Of a DNA stretch of 33,458 nt, positions 1 to 7,322 are shown piece after piece; within the stretch, counting starts at the first letter, position 1; the number at the start of each line of letters is the position of its first letter. The notes beneath the pieces are model-generated. The model was not told the origin of the DNA and searched no databases. It saw nothing but the letters and a program-made list of their open reading frames with translations. The DNA is taken from assembly GCA_963578705.1 (NCBI GenBank), contig CAUZDT010000006.1, forward strand, positions 1 to 33,458, written 5' to 3'. Origin of the DNA: UBA8886 sp963578705 (GTDB lineage: Archaea > Thermoplasmatota > Poseidoniia > MGIII > CG-Epi1). Made by a program: the position numbers and the translations under genes.

Positions 1-1020
1 CGCCTTGCGGCCGATGATTTTCTCGAACCGCTCGCGAACAATCGGCATGCGCGTAGGCCCGCCAACCAGCAGCACGCGGTCGACGTCGCCCGGCTTGAGT
101 TTGGCGTCCTTGAACGCCTGCTTGATTGGTGCATCACACTTGGCGAGCACTGGCTCGACCAGCTTCTGCAACTTGGCACGGGTCATATCGACCTTGAGGT
201 GTTTGGGGCCGGCCGAATCGGCCCAGATGTAGGGGAGGTTGATGGTCGCTTTGACCGTGCTGGAAAGCTCGATTTTCGCTTTCTCGCCCGCGTCGCGCAG
301 CCGCTGGAAGGCGGCGGGGTCCTGCCGCAGGTCGACGCCGTTCTCGGCCTTGAAACTCTCGGCGAGCCAGTCGATAATTGCGTCGTCCATGTCGGTCCCA
401 CCGAGGAGGGTATCTCCTGACGTGGAGAGCACTTCGAAGACGCCTTCGGCCATCTCCATGATGGTGACGTCGAAAGTGCCGCCACCCAGGTCCAGCACGG
501 CGACCTTGTGCTCGCCCTCCCGGTCTTGGTCGAGGCCGTAGGCGAGCGCGGCCGCGGTCGGCTCGTTGATGATGCGCTCGACCTCGAGCCCGGCGATGCG
601 GCCAGCGTCCTTGGTCGCCTGCCGCTGGTTATCGTTGAAGTAGGCTGGGACCGTAATCACGGCCTTGCTGATTTCCTGCCCCAAGTGGGCTTCGGCGTCA
701 GCCTTGATTTTCTGCAGTATCATCGCCGAAATCTCCTCGGGCGAGTATTCCTTCTTGCCAATCTTGACGCGCTCGTCGGTCCCCATCTTGCGCTTGATGC
801 GCATGATGGTGCGTTCCGGGTTCAGGACTGCCTGTCGCTTGGCAGGATCGCCCACCAGCCGCTCGCCGTCCCTCGTGAAGGCGACGACCGACGGGAACAT
901 CTTGCCGCCAAAGGTCGAGCCTTCGGCGGAGGGGATGATGGTCGGGCGGCCGCCCTCAAGGTGCGCCGCTTCTGAGTTGGTCGTGCCCAAATCGATGCCG
1001 ATTATGATTTCCTTAGCCAT
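1..1020 (-). CDS. dnaK: Molecular chaperone DnaK (Hsp70), 5' part, cut by the window edge
   Basis: This is the N-terminal 340 codons of Hsp70, covering most of the ATPase domain; the substrate-binding half lies outside the window. Seen directly: the start MAKEIIIGIDLGTTNS (phosphate-1 loop), the phosphate-2 region DLGGGTFDVTIM, GGTDMDDAI, and the adenosine-loop sequence VLLVGGPTRMP near the window edge. DnaK binds exposed hydrophobic stretches in unfolded proteins in the cytoplasm and is driven by ATP with DnaJ and GrpE. The ATG is 2 nt after the grpE stop codon, and a GGAG lies 6 nt upstream of the ATG inside the last grpE codons, so the two genes form one operon transcribed from the grpE promoter. 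Archaeal dnaK genes are generally regarded as ancient acquisitions from bacteria (known from the family, not tested here). dnaJ may follow to the left. Confidence 0.97.
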   Translation of the reverse strand, partial: MAKEIIIGIDLGTTNSEAAHLEGGRPTIIPSAEGSTFGGKMFPSVVAFTRDGERLVGDPAKRQAVLNPERTIMRIKRKMGTDERVKIGKKEYSPEEISAMILQKIKADAEAHLGQEISKAVITVPAYFNDNQRQATKDAGRIAGLEVERIINEPTAAALAYGLDQDREGEHKVAVLDLGGGTFDVTIMEMAEGVFEVLSTSGDTLLGGTDMDDAIIDWLAESFKAENGVDLRQDPAAFQRLRDAGEKAKIELSSTVKATINLPYIWADSAGPKHLKVDMTRAKLQKLVEPVLAKCDAPIKQAFKDAKLKPGDVDRVLLVGGPTRMPIVRERFEKIIGRKA

Positions 1021-1022
1021 TT

Positions 1023-1562
1023 TTACTCCGTAGTTTCAATTTTAGTTGCCGGTTGTGGTGTGCGGCTGACAATGACCCGTGCGGGTCGCAGCAGCTCGCC
1101 TTCCAGGAGGTAGCCCGGCTGGATTACCTCGATAATCGTCTCGCTTTCCAGGTCTTCGCGCTCGACCGCGCTCAGCGCCTCGTGGAGCCGGTGGTCGAAC
1201 TGCCCGCCCATAGGGTCAATCGCCTCAAGGCCCAGGGCGTCCATCGCCGCCTGCAGTTGTTTCTGGATTCCCGTCAGGCCAGCGACCGCCGTCTCGACGT
1301 CAGGATATTCAGCGTCAGTCGCCTGCGTGGCGGTCTCTAGCGCTTCGAGAAACTGCATTGTAACGGCACCGCGCGCCCGCAGCGCGTCGCGCGAGCGGTC
1401 GCGCTCGACTCGCTTGCGGAAGTTATCGAAATCAGCTGCGACGCGGTGCAGTTGCTCCTGCACTTCGCCCAGCTCCGCCTGCGCTGCGGCGAGGGGGTCC
1501 GTGACCTCCACTTCCGCCTCTTCTGCAGGCTCTTTTACTGCTATCTTCGTCTTGCGCGGCAT
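1023..1562 (-). CDS. grpE: Nucleotide exchange factor GrpE
   Basis: GrpE (179 aa) releases ADP from DnaK. The N-terminal ~30 residues are charged and probably disordered. Residues ~30-85 form the long helix typical of the dimer stalk (DNFRKRVERDR is the conserved segment). The C-terminal beta domain carries GGQFDHRLHEAL and a GYLLEGELLRPARVIVS segment, which match the family signature. Length is normal. The ATG at 1562 is preceded by a TATA box about 54 nt upstream and by palindromic repeats. It is the first gene of a grpE-dnaK operon, with its stop 2 nt from the dnaK start. I am sure of the identity from the C-terminal signature. Confidence 0.95.
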   Translation of the reverse strand: MPRKTKIAVKEPAEEAEVEVTDPLAAAQAELGEVQEQLHRVAADFDNFRKRVERDRSRDALRARGAVTMQFLEALETATQATDAEYPDVETAVAGLTGIQKQLQAAMDALGLEAIDPMGGQFDHRLHEALSAVEREDLESETIIEVIQPGYLLEGELLRPARVIVSRTPQPATKIETTE

Positions 1563-1569
1563 CGGTAGT

Positions 1570-1590
1570 CAACCTCAGGTTGTCAACCTG
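1570..1590. promoter_or_regulatory. Overlapping palindromes in the grpE-dnaK promoter region
   Basis: Two perfect inverted repeats share half-sites: CAACCT-C-AGGTTG at 1570-1582 and CAGGTTG-T-CAACCTG at 1576-1590. The 8-bp word GTCAACCT therefore occurs twice, 14 bp apart. The block lies between the TATA box at 1613-1620 and the grpE ATG, about where transcription should start (TSS expected near 1588-1592 on the minus strand). That is the usual place for an archaeal repressor operator. The regulator is not identified; heat-shock control is inferred from the downstream genes. Confidence 0.55.
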
Positions 1591-1612
1591 TCATTGCGCC
1601 ACTTTGGGCAGG

Positions 1613-1620
1613 TATATAAA
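1613..1620 (-). promoter_or_regulatory. TATA box of the grpE-dnaK operon
   Basis: On the minus strand this reads TTTATATA, a perfect archaeal box A. It sits immediately beyond the stop codon of the upstream membrane-protein gene (1622) and about 54 nt before the grpE start, leaving a leader of about 28 nt that contains the palindromes. Confidence 0.7.
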
Positions 1621-1621
1621 A

Positions 1622-2023
1622 TTATTTGAGTCCGAACCTGCGCCCCGCCTTGAGCGCGCGCTTCCAGTAGCTACTCGGGAGCTGGTAGCGGCTCATCTGC
1701 TGCAGCTCGGTCCAGTCGCGCTGGAAATTTGCCTTGGAGTTGACGGCAACCAATTCTTCGAAGCGCGCCATGTACCAGCGCACCAGCCAGAGCTGGTAGC
1801 TGCTGACAGTGAATATTATGAGGCCGAAGACCAGTGCCCAGATGTCATATTCGCCCAGTGCTTCGAGGATGGCGGTCGGCGCCCAGCTCTCGGTATGGTA
1901 CCAGGTTCCGATGGCACCCACCAGAACCAGCGCGCCCGAAAGGATGGTGCCGACAGTCGCCAGCGCCAGCATGTTCTCGCGCCGCCATTCGGCGAAGTCA
2001 TGGCGCCTTTGCTCGAAGTCCAT
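1622..2023 (-). CDS. Small two-TM membrane protein of unknown function
   Basis: I do not recognise a family with confidence for this 133-aa protein. It has a charged N-terminus (residues 1-17), a hydrophobic helix at about 18-42, a second at about 61-81, and a basic, aromatic C-terminal tail of about 50 residues (RRFGLK at the end). The two helices with charged ends predict a hairpin in the membrane with both termini on the same side, probably cytoplasmic. It ends just before the grpE TATA box and is divergent from the aminotransferase. Upstream there is only a T-rich stretch near 2050 as a possible box A. The start is an ATG at 2023. Confidence 0.75.
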   Translation of the reverse strand: MDFEQRRHDFAEWRRENMLALATVGTILSGALVLVGAIGTWYHTESWAPTAILEALGEYDIWALVFGLIIFTVSSYQLWLVRWYMARFEELVAVNSKANFQRDWTELQQMSRYQLPSSYWKRALKAGRRFGLK

Positions 2024-2096
2024 AGCTGCGGTACCCGGCCCGCCTTCAAAAAAGTGGCGTCCGAATGCTCTTAACAGCGGCGGGAGTCACCGCGCC

Positions 2097-3296
2097 ATGT
2101 CGCGCGTCGCGAGCCGCATGGGGCGATTGGGCACCGAAACCGCCATGGCTATCTCGGTCGAAGCGGGTGCGCACGCGGCCGCCGGCAACCGCGTTTTCCC
2201 GTTCCATCTTGGCGACCTGAACCTGCCAACCCCTGCGCCGGTGCGCGAGGCAGCGAGCGCCGCGCTCGAGGCAGGGCATACGGGCTACTGCCCCGCGGCC
2301 GGGATTCCCGCGCTGCGCGAGGCGCTGGCGGCCGACGTTGGCGGGGCGCGCGGGCTAGACTATGGCGCAGCCAACGTCTCGGTCCAGCCGGGCGGCAAAC
2401 CCACCATCGGCAAGTATATCGCCGCAGTGATGGAGCGCGGCGATACCGTCCTGTACCCCAACCCCGGCTATCCCATCTACGAATCGCAAATCGAGTTCTA
2501 CGGCGGCGTCGCGTACCCCTACGGCTACGTCGATACCGACGACGGACTTCGGCTCGACTTCGACGCCATCGAGGCCGGCATCGCCGCCGGCGCGCGCCAT
2601 TTGTTCTACAATAACTACAACAATCCGACGGGCGCCTCTTCGCCGGTGGCGGAGATGGAGCGGCTGGCGCAGTTTGCCATCGAGCATGACCTGCTGGTGG
2701 TCAGCGATGATGCGTACTTCGACATGCTCTTTGGCGGCGAGCCGCGCTCGATTGCGAGCCTGCCGGGGATGCGCGAGCGGACGCTGATTCTCTACACGTT
2801 TTCGAAGAAGTTCGCGATGACCGGCTGGCGGCTCGGCGGTGCCATTGGCCCGCGCTGGCTGGTCGACGAAATCAACCGGCTCAACGTCAACGCCGAGTCC
2901 TGCACGGCGCACTTCGTCCAGCACGCGGGAGTCGCCGCGCTGGCGCTGTCGCGGGAGGCGACAGCGCCACTCGTCGCCCGGCTGCGCGCGCGGCGCGACC
3001 GGCTGGCGGAGCTGCTCAACGACATCGGCGGCGTCGCGGCGCACCTCCCGGAGGCGGGCTTCTACCTCTTTCCATGCGTCACCGGCCTGCTGCAGCGCAC
3101 CGGCTTCGACGACGTCGAGGCATTTCGCAAGGCGGTGCTCGCAGAAACGGGGGTCAGCTTCTGCGGCCGGCACCATTTCGGGCGGCCGCTCGCGAGCGAG
3201 CGCGAGCACTACCTGCGCTTTGCCTTCTCGGGAATCTCGCTCGCCGACCTCGAAGAAGGCGCTGCGCGGCTCGCGGAATGGGCCGACAGCCGCTAG
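2097..3296 (+). CDS. PLP-dependent class I/II aminotransferase
   Basis: This is a fold-type I aminotransferase (399 aa) that moves an amino group between an amino acid and a 2-oxo acid using pyridoxal phosphate. Visible signatures are QPGGKPTIG near residue 97 (PLP phosphate region), NNYNNPTG near residue 176, VVSDDAYFD (the Asp that contacts the PLP ring nitrogen), SKKFAMTGWRLG with the Schiff-base lysine at K237, and a C-terminal YLRFAFSG with the arginine that binds the substrate carboxylate. The reading frame stays open further upstream, but ATG 2097 fits the family N-terminus and lies 25 nt after a TATA-like CTTAACAG, so the mRNA is probably leaderless. The exact substrate (aspartate, LL-diaminopimelate or another) cannot be read from the sequence. 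Confidence 0.9.
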   Translation: MSRVASRMGRLGTETAMAISVEAGAHAAAGNRVFPFHLGDLNLPTPAPVREAASAALEAGHTGYCPAAGIPALREALAADVGGARGLDYGAANVSVQPGGKPTIGKYIAAVMERGDTVLYPNPGYPIYESQIEFYGGVAYPYGYVDTDDGLRLDFDAIEAGIAAGARHLFYNNYNNPTGASSPVAEMERLAQFAIEHDLLVVSDDAYFDMLFGGEPRSIASLPGMRERTLILYTFSKKFAMTGWRLGGAIGPRWLVDEINRLNVNAESCTAHFVQHAGVAALALSREATAPLVARLRARRDRLAELLNDIGGVAAHLPEAGFYLFPCVTGLLQRTGFDDVEAFRKAVLAETGVSFCGRHHFGRPLASEREHYLRFAFSGISLADLEEGAARLAEWADSR

Positions 3297-3460
3297 GCGA
3301 TGGTGATGGCGACCTTTTTGATGAGGACCTCGTCGCCGCTCTTGACAAAGGTCACGTAGGTTTCGCCAGCAACTAGGTTCAGTTCTTCCTCGACCCAGCG
3401 CGGGAGGTAGATGCGCCGGTTGACATCATACTTCTTGACGTCGGTAACGGCTGGTGCCAT
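3293..3460 (-). CDS. Small AbrB/SpoVT-like swapped-hairpin protein
   Basis: This 55-residue protein has the pattern VKKYDVNRRIYLPRWVEEELNL, then a short loop, then YVTFVKSGDEVLIKKV. That is the beta-hairpin/short-helix/beta-hairpin layout of AbrB-type (MazE/SpoVT) DNA-binding domains, with the usual 'R.I.LP' segment. Such dimers act as transcription regulators or antitoxins; no toxin gene adjoins it. The ATG at 3460 is preceded by a GAGGGGTGG run that could bind 16S rRNA; a longer TTG start at 3499 is possible but less likely. Its TAG stop and the aminotransferase TAG overlap within the palindrome CTAG at 3293-3296. Confidence 0.65.
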   Translation of the reverse strand: MAPAVTDVKKYDVNRRIYLPRWVEEELNLVAGETYVTFVKSGDEVLIKKVAITIA

Positions 3461-3530
3461 GCCCTGCCACCCCTCATGGCCTAAAAGGGTTATGTGCAAT
3501 TAGGGGGATTGACGGGCGAGTGAGGATTGC

Positions 3531-3538
3531 CTTTATCT
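3531..3538 (+). promoter_or_regulatory. TATA-like element of mdh
   Basis: CTTTATCT is centred about 25 nt upstream of the mdh ATG at 3559. That spacing predicts transcription starting at or within a base or two of the start codon, giving a leaderless mRNA. It supports 3559 rather than any upstream in-frame start. Confidence 0.5.
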
Positions 3539-3558
3539 CATCCCCGCAGTCGCCCGTT

Positions 3559-4536
3559 ATGTCCTCCGCAACCACGGTTGCCGTCACCGGCGCCGCCGGC
3601 CAGATTGGCTACAGCCTGCTGCCGCGGATTGCCGCCGGCGAGATGTTCGGCCCCGACCGGAAAATCCGCTTGCAACTGCTCGAAATTCCGCCGGCGCTGG
3701 ACGCGCTGCGCGGCGTCGCGATGGAGTTGCAGGACTGCGCTTTCCCGCTGCTCGAAGAAGTGGTCACCACGACCGACCCCGACGTGGCGTTCGGTGGCGC
3801 AAACTGGTGCCTGCTGGTCGGCAGTAAGCCGCGCGGCCCCGGAATGGAGCGCGCCGACCTGCTGCTCGAGAACGGCCGCATCTTCGTTGGACAGGGCTCG
3901 AGCATCGACGCCCGCGCGGCCGCTGACTGCCGCGTCGTGGTCGTCGGCAATCCCTGTAATACCAACTGCATGATTGCCGCCGTGCAGGGCTCGCGGCTCG
4001 GGCCGGAGCGCTACAGCGCGATGATGCGGCTCGACCAGAACCGTGCTACGGCGCTGCTGGCGCAGAAGGCGGGCGTCGCCGTCGAAGAAGTGGGCGACGT
4101 CATCGTTTATGGCAACCACAGCCCCAGCATGTATCCCGACGCGGCCAACGCGCGCATCGCGGGTCAGCCGGCGCCAGCCGTGATTGGTGACGGGGAGTGG
4201 CTGCGCGGCGAGTTCCTCGAGACTGTCGGCCAGCGCGGCGCCGTGATTATCGCCGCGCGCGGGCTCTCGAGCGCCGCCTCCGCCGCCAACGCGTTGATTG
4301 ATCACGTCCGCGCGCTCAATACACCGGGCGAAACGCTCCACGGTCTGGCGGTCTGCTCCCGCGGTGAATACGGGATGCCGCGCGGCGTCTGGGCGGGGCT
4401 GCCGGTGCGCACCAGCGCCCCCGGCGTCTTCGCGGTCGTGGAAGGTATTGAGCACGATTCTTTCGCCCGCAACGCGCTCGAGAAGACGGGTGCCGAACTG
4501 GCGCACGAGCGCGAACTCGTGGCCGATTTCCTTTAA
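3559..4536 (+). CDS. mdh: Malate dehydrogenase (NAD-dependent, cytosolic type)
   Basis: MDH interconverts malate and oxaloacetate in the TCA cycle and gluconeogenesis. Seen in the 325-aa product: the dinucleotide-binding start TVAVTGAAGQIGYSLLPRIA, the ELQDCAFPLL segment, the active-site loop KPRGPGMERADLL with the arginines that select for oxaloacetate over pyruvate, NPCNTNCMIA, RLDQNRA and YGNHSPSMYPD with the catalytic histidine. Length and motifs match the bacterial/eukaryote-cytosolic MDH group rather than the LDH-like MDH of many archaea. The start is chosen from the motif position and a TATA element 25 nt upstream. The TAA stop overlaps the stop of convergent pckA in TTAA at 4533-4536. 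Confidence 0.95.
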   Translation: MSSATTVAVTGAAGQIGYSLLPRIAAGEMFGPDRKIRLQLLEIPPALDALRGVAMELQDCAFPLLEEVVTTTDPDVAFGGANWCLLVGSKPRGPGMERADLLLENGRIFVGQGSSIDARAAADCRVVVVGNPCNTNCMIAAVQGSRLGPERYSAMMRLDQNRATALLAQKAGVAVEEVGDVIVYGNHSPSMYPDAANARIAGQPAPAVIGDGEWLRGEFLETVGQRGAVIIAARGLSSAASAANALIDHVRALNTPGETLHGLAVCSRGEYGMPRGVWAGLPVRTSAPGVFAVVEGIEHDSFARNALEKTGAELAHERELVADFL

Positions 4537-6101
4537 ATGTCGGTCTTCAAGAACGCAGACTCGAGCCCGACGTGGTCGCTATACTGCGCGAAGTTGGCGT
4601 TGAATAGCTGCGCCAGCTCCTGCGCCTTGGTATCGTAGGCGTCGCCGTCCGCCCAGGTCGCGCGCGGGTCGAGCAGTCGCGCATCCACTCCGGGAACCGC
4701 CTGCGGCACCAGTACCCGGAAGACTGGATGCGGGGCGAACTCGGCGTTGCCAAGTTCGCCTGCCAGGATGGCGCCCAGCATGCGCCGCGTGTCGGCCAGC
4801 GCCATGCGCTGCCCGCTGCCGTAAGGCCCGCCTGTCCAGCCGGTGTTCACCAGCCACGCCTGCGCGGAGTGCCGCTCGAGCTTTTCGCCGAGCAGCTTCG
4901 TGTAGGTGGCGGGGTGCTGCGGCATGAAGGGCGCGCCGAAGCAGGTCGAAAACGTGACGGTCGGTTCGGTGACGCCGCGCTCGGTCCCGGCGACCTTGGC
5001 GGTGTAGCCGCTTAGGAAGTGATACATCGCCATTTCGGGCGTCAGCTTCGCGACCGGCGGCAGGACGCCGAACGCGTCGCAGGTCAGGAAAATGACGTTG
5101 CGTGGGTGGCCGCCCATCCCCGACGGCTCGGAGTTGGCGATGTGTTCCAGCGGGTAGGAGACGCGGGTGTTCTCGGTAATCGAGCCGTCAGCGTAGTCGA
5201 CGCTGCCGTCATCGCGCACGACGACGTTCTCGAGCAGCGCCCCGGGCCGGATGGCGTCGTAGATTTCCGGCTCGCGAGCGCGCTCGAGCCCGATGGTCTT
5301 GGCGTAGCAGCCGCCTTCGAAGTTGAAGATACCATCGTCCGACCAGCCGTGCTCGTCGTCGCCAATGAGTCGCCGTGCGGGGTCGGTCGAGAGCGTCGTT
5401 TTCCCGGTGCCGCTCAGCCCGAAGAAGAGCGCCGTGTCGCCGTCGCCGCCGGCATTGGCCGAGCAGTGCATCGGCATCACGCCTTCGAGCGGCAGCAGGT
5501 AGTTGAGCACGGTGAAAATCCCTTTCTTGATTTCGCCGCCGTATTCGGTGCCGCCAATCACGATGAGTCGCTGCTCAAGGTTGACGGCGATGAAAATCTC
5601 TGAGTTCAGCCCCAGTTCCTGCCAGTCCTCGGCGCGGGCGGAAATGGCGTTGAGCACCGTGAATTGCGGCGCGAAATCGTGCAGCTCCTTGCGCGACGGG
5701 CGGATGAACATATTGTGGGCGAAGTGCGCCTGCCATGCGCGCAGCGTTACGACCCGCAGCGGTAGCCGGTAGCGTTCGTCGGCGCCAGTGTAGCCGTCGA
5801 AGACGAAGATCTCCTCGCCCGCCATCGCCTCGCGGACGAGCGTATGCAGCTGCTCGAACGCCTCCGGCGCGAGCGGCTGGTTGACCGCGCCCCAGTCAAT
5901 GTGCGCTTCCGACGGCGGTTGCCGCACGAAGAAGCGGTCCTGCGGAGAGCGGCCGGTGTAGATGCCGGTGCTGACCGTGACGGTGCCGGACTCGGTCGCG
6001 ACGCCTTCACCGCGGTGCAGCTCCATATCGCGGTAATCCTGCTGCGAGAGGTTGCGGTGCACTAGCTTCGGCGAGAGCCCCAGCTCGTCCGCGAAATCCA
6101 T
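4533..6101 (-). CDS. pckA: Phosphoenolpyruvate carboxykinase (ATP)
   Basis: PckA converts oxaloacetate plus ATP to PEP, CO2 and ADP, the committed step of gluconeogenesis. The 522-aa product shows the ATP-type signatures: YTGRSPQDRFFV (~48-59), GGTEYGGEIKKG (183-194), MHCSANAG, the P-loop GLSGTGKTTL (228-237), the kinase-2 region LIGDDEHGW, FEGGCYAKTIGL, and STCFGAPF towards the C-terminus. Length is within the usual range. The ATG at 6101 lies 25 nt after a TATA box (TATTTAAT on the minus strand), so the mRNA is probably leaderless. It is convergent with mdh, so the enzymes for malate to oxaloacetate to PEP are neighbours, although transcribed separately. Confidence 0.96.
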   Translation of the reverse strand: MDFADELGLSPKLVHRNLSQQDYRDMELHRGEGVATESGTVTVSTGIYTGRSPQDRFFVRQPPSEAHIDWGAVNQPLAPEAFEQLHTLVREAMAGEEIFVFDGYTGADERYRLPLRVVTLRAWQAHFAHNMFIRPSRKELHDFAPQFTVLNAISARAEDWQELGLNSEIFIAVNLEQRLIVIGGTEYGGEIKKGIFTVLNYLLPLEGVMPMHCSANAGGDGDTALFFGLSGTGKTTLSTDPARRLIGDDEHGWSDDGIFNFEGGCYAKTIGLERAREPEIYDAIRPGALLENVVVRDDGSVDYADGSITENTRVSYPLEHIANSEPSGMGGHPRNVIFLTCDAFGVLPPVAKLTPEMAMYHFLSGYTAKVAGTERGVTEPTVTFSTCFGAPFMPQHPATYTKLLGEKLERHSAQAWLVNTGWTGGPYGSGQRMALADTRRMLGAILAGELGNAEFAPHPVFRVLVPQAVPGVDARLLDPRATWADGDAYDTKAQELAQLFNANFAQYSDHVGLESAFLKTDI

Positions 6102-6122
6102 GGCGGCGGCACCAGAGCGTGC

Positions 6123-6130
6123 ATTAAATA
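6123..6130. promoter_or_regulatory. Shared TATA element between pckA (minus) and tRNA-Val (plus)
   Basis: ATTAAATA on the plus strand reads TATTTAAT on the minus strand. Its centre is about 25 nt from the pckA ATG. On the plus strand it lies about 38 nt before the tRNA 5' end, which would leave a leader of about 12 nt to be removed by RNase P. No other AT-rich element lies in the 62-bp gap apart from a CTTATCA at 6155-6161. Confidence 0.5.
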
Positions 6131-6163
6131 GTTGGGCGTCCCGTCGGGCGGGCGCTTATCAGC

Positions 6164-6239
6164 GGGCCGGTGGTCTAGGGGTTATGACGTTGCCTTTACA
6201 AGGCGAAGATCGGCGGTTCAAATCCGCCCCGGCCCACCA
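6164..6239 (+). tRNA. tRNA-Val (anticodon UAC), CCA encoded
   Basis: A full cloverleaf can be folded: acceptor GGGCCGG/CCGGCCC, D arm starting GTCT and closing with TGAC, anticodon arm TTGCC-loop-GGCGA with loop TTTACAA (anticodon TAC at 6197-6199), variable loop of 5 nt, and T arm GGCGG-TTCAAAT-CCGCC. The discriminator is A, as expected for valine, and CCA is encoded at 6237-6239. No intron is needed. It reads GUA codons (and, if U34 is modified, other GUN codons). The ksgA reading frame begins inside this gene. Confidence 0.95.
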
Positions 6240-6978
6240 ATCCCCACGCCGCCGCAAGGCGCTGGGGCAGCACTTCTTGGTCGACGAGAAACTCGCCGAC
6301 CGCATCGTCGTGGCGGCCGAGATTGAGCCGGGCGAGCGTATCCTCGAAATCGGCCCTGGCCGCGGCGTCCTGACCGAGCGGCTCGCGCCGCTCGGCAAGC
6401 TGGTCGCGGTCGAGAAGGACCGCTGGCTGGCGGCGGTGCTGCGGCAGCGCTTCGGCGACGAGCTGGAGCTGGTCACGGGCGACGCGCTCGAAGTCGAGCT
6501 GCCGCCGTCGGACGTCGTCGTCGCCAACCTGCCCTACGCCATTTCGTCGCCGCTGCTGTTCCGCCTCTTCGACGTCGAGTGGGGGCGGGCGGTGCTGATG
6601 TTCCAGGAAGAGTTCGCCCGCCGGCTCGCCGCGTCGCCGGGGAGCAAGGCATACGGTCGCCTGTCGGTGATGGCGCAGCATCACGTCGCCTGCCGCAAGC
6701 TGTTCCGCGTCTCGCGCACCGCGTTCCTGCCGCAGCCGCGGGTCCATTCGCTGGTGGTGCGGCTCGAGCGGCGCGCGCCGGACTACGAAGTCCACGACTT
6801 TGCCATCTTCGAGCGGGTCGTCGCGGCGCTCTTCCAGCACCGGCGCAAGACCGTCCGCAACGCGCTGCGGCTCGAGTTCCCCGATGCGGCGGTCGAGCAG
6901 CTCCCGCACCTGCAGGAGCGCGGTGAAGTGCTGACGCCGGCGCAGATGGCGGGGCTGGCGGATTTGTTGGCCGAGTAA
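6184..6978 (+). CDS. ksgA: rRNA adenine dimethyltransferase KsgA/Dim1, start inside tRNA-Val
   Basis: KsgA dimethylates two adjacent adenines in the last hairpin of 16S rRNA, a late check on small-subunit assembly. Visible motifs: RRRKALGQHFL at the N-terminus, SAM motif I ILEIGPGRGVLTERL, VAVEKDRWL, GDAL, the catalytic NLPYAISSPLL (motif IV, NLPY), and the C-terminal FQHRRKTVRNAL. The family normally begins only 5-10 residues before the LGQHFL segment, but here the frame between TTG 6190 and the LGQ codon at 6262 contains no ATG, GTG or TTG. The nearest possible starts, ATG 6184 and TTG 6190, are both within the tRNA. ATG 6184 gives 264 aa and lies about 26 nt after CTTATCA, which would fit a leaderless transcript. 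The identity is certain; the start is not. Confidence 0.9.
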   Translation: MTLPLQGEDRRFKSAPAHQSPRRRKALGQHFLVDEKLADRIVVAAEIEPGERILEIGPGRGVLTERLAPLGKLVAVEKDRWLAAVLRQRFGDELELVTGDALEVELPPSDVVVANLPYAISSPLLFRLFDVEWGRAVLMFQEEFARRLAASPGSKAYGRLSVMAQHHVACRKLFRVSRTAFLPQPRVHSLVVRLERRAPDYEVHDFAIFERVVAALFQHRRKTVRNALRLEFPDAAVEQLPHLQERGEVLTPAQMAGLADLLAE

Positions 6979-6983
6979 CGCAA

Positions 6984-7322
6984 TCAGAAGAACTTCTTCA
7001 TCATCAACAGGTCGCGGAAGCTCGCCTTCACCTTCAGCTCGCCCTTGGTGTAAGCCTTGATGGGCGAGAGCTCGCGCTTGAGCAGCGCCAGCAGGGTTTC
7101 GCTGCTCGCCTTGATGACCACGTCGGCGTCGGTCGAATCGCCCTCGGCGAACTGCGGCAGGCTACCGCCCTCGAGCCGCGCGGTGAGTGTCGGGCCGTCG
7201 ATGATGACGATGGCGATGGTGCGGTCGTTGCCCTCGACCAGCTTCGCGAAGCCTTCTTCCTCGGTGATGCGCACGTTGAACGCGGCCACCTTGGCCTGCA
7301 GCTTCTCCAGCATTTTACTCAT
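6984..7322 (-). CDS. SCP2 sterol-carrier-domain protein
   Basis: This 112-aa protein is a single SCP2-like domain: an N-terminal helix (MSKMLEKLQAKV), central strands IAIVIIDGPTLTARLEGG, then DADVVIKASSETLLALLKRE and a C-terminal GELKVKASFRDLLMMKKFF. Family members bind hydrophobic ligands such as fatty acyl or isoprenoid lipids in the cytoplasm; the archaeal role is not known. It is the last gene of the eL41-pheT-priS-rnhB operon. The ATG at 7322 overlaps the rnhB stop (ATGAGTAA); a second ATG at 7313 is 1 nt beyond that stop and equally possible. Its stop lies 5 nt from the convergent ksgA stop. Confidence 0.85.
   Translation of the reverse strand: MSKMLEKLQAKVAAFNVRITEEEGFAKLVEGNDRTIAIVIIDGPTLTARLEGGSLPQFAEGDSTDADVVIKASSETLLALLKRELSPIKAYTKGELKVKASFRDLLMMKKFF

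Noticed and set aside
1809..2096. N-terminal extension of the aminotransferase
   Set aside because: It overlaps the membrane-protein gene on the other strand and precedes both the TATA-like element at about 2072 and the family N-terminus.
3512..3557. 8-bp inverted repeat ACGGGCGA...TCGCCCGT flanking the mdh TATA element
   Set aside because: The arms are 30 bp apart and GC-rich, which is likely by chance in this genome; no further support.
3538..4506. 322-codon minus-strand frame antisense to mdh
   Set aside because: Low-complexity Arg/His/Ala composition and no recognisable domain; mdh on the plus strand has all its active-site motifs.
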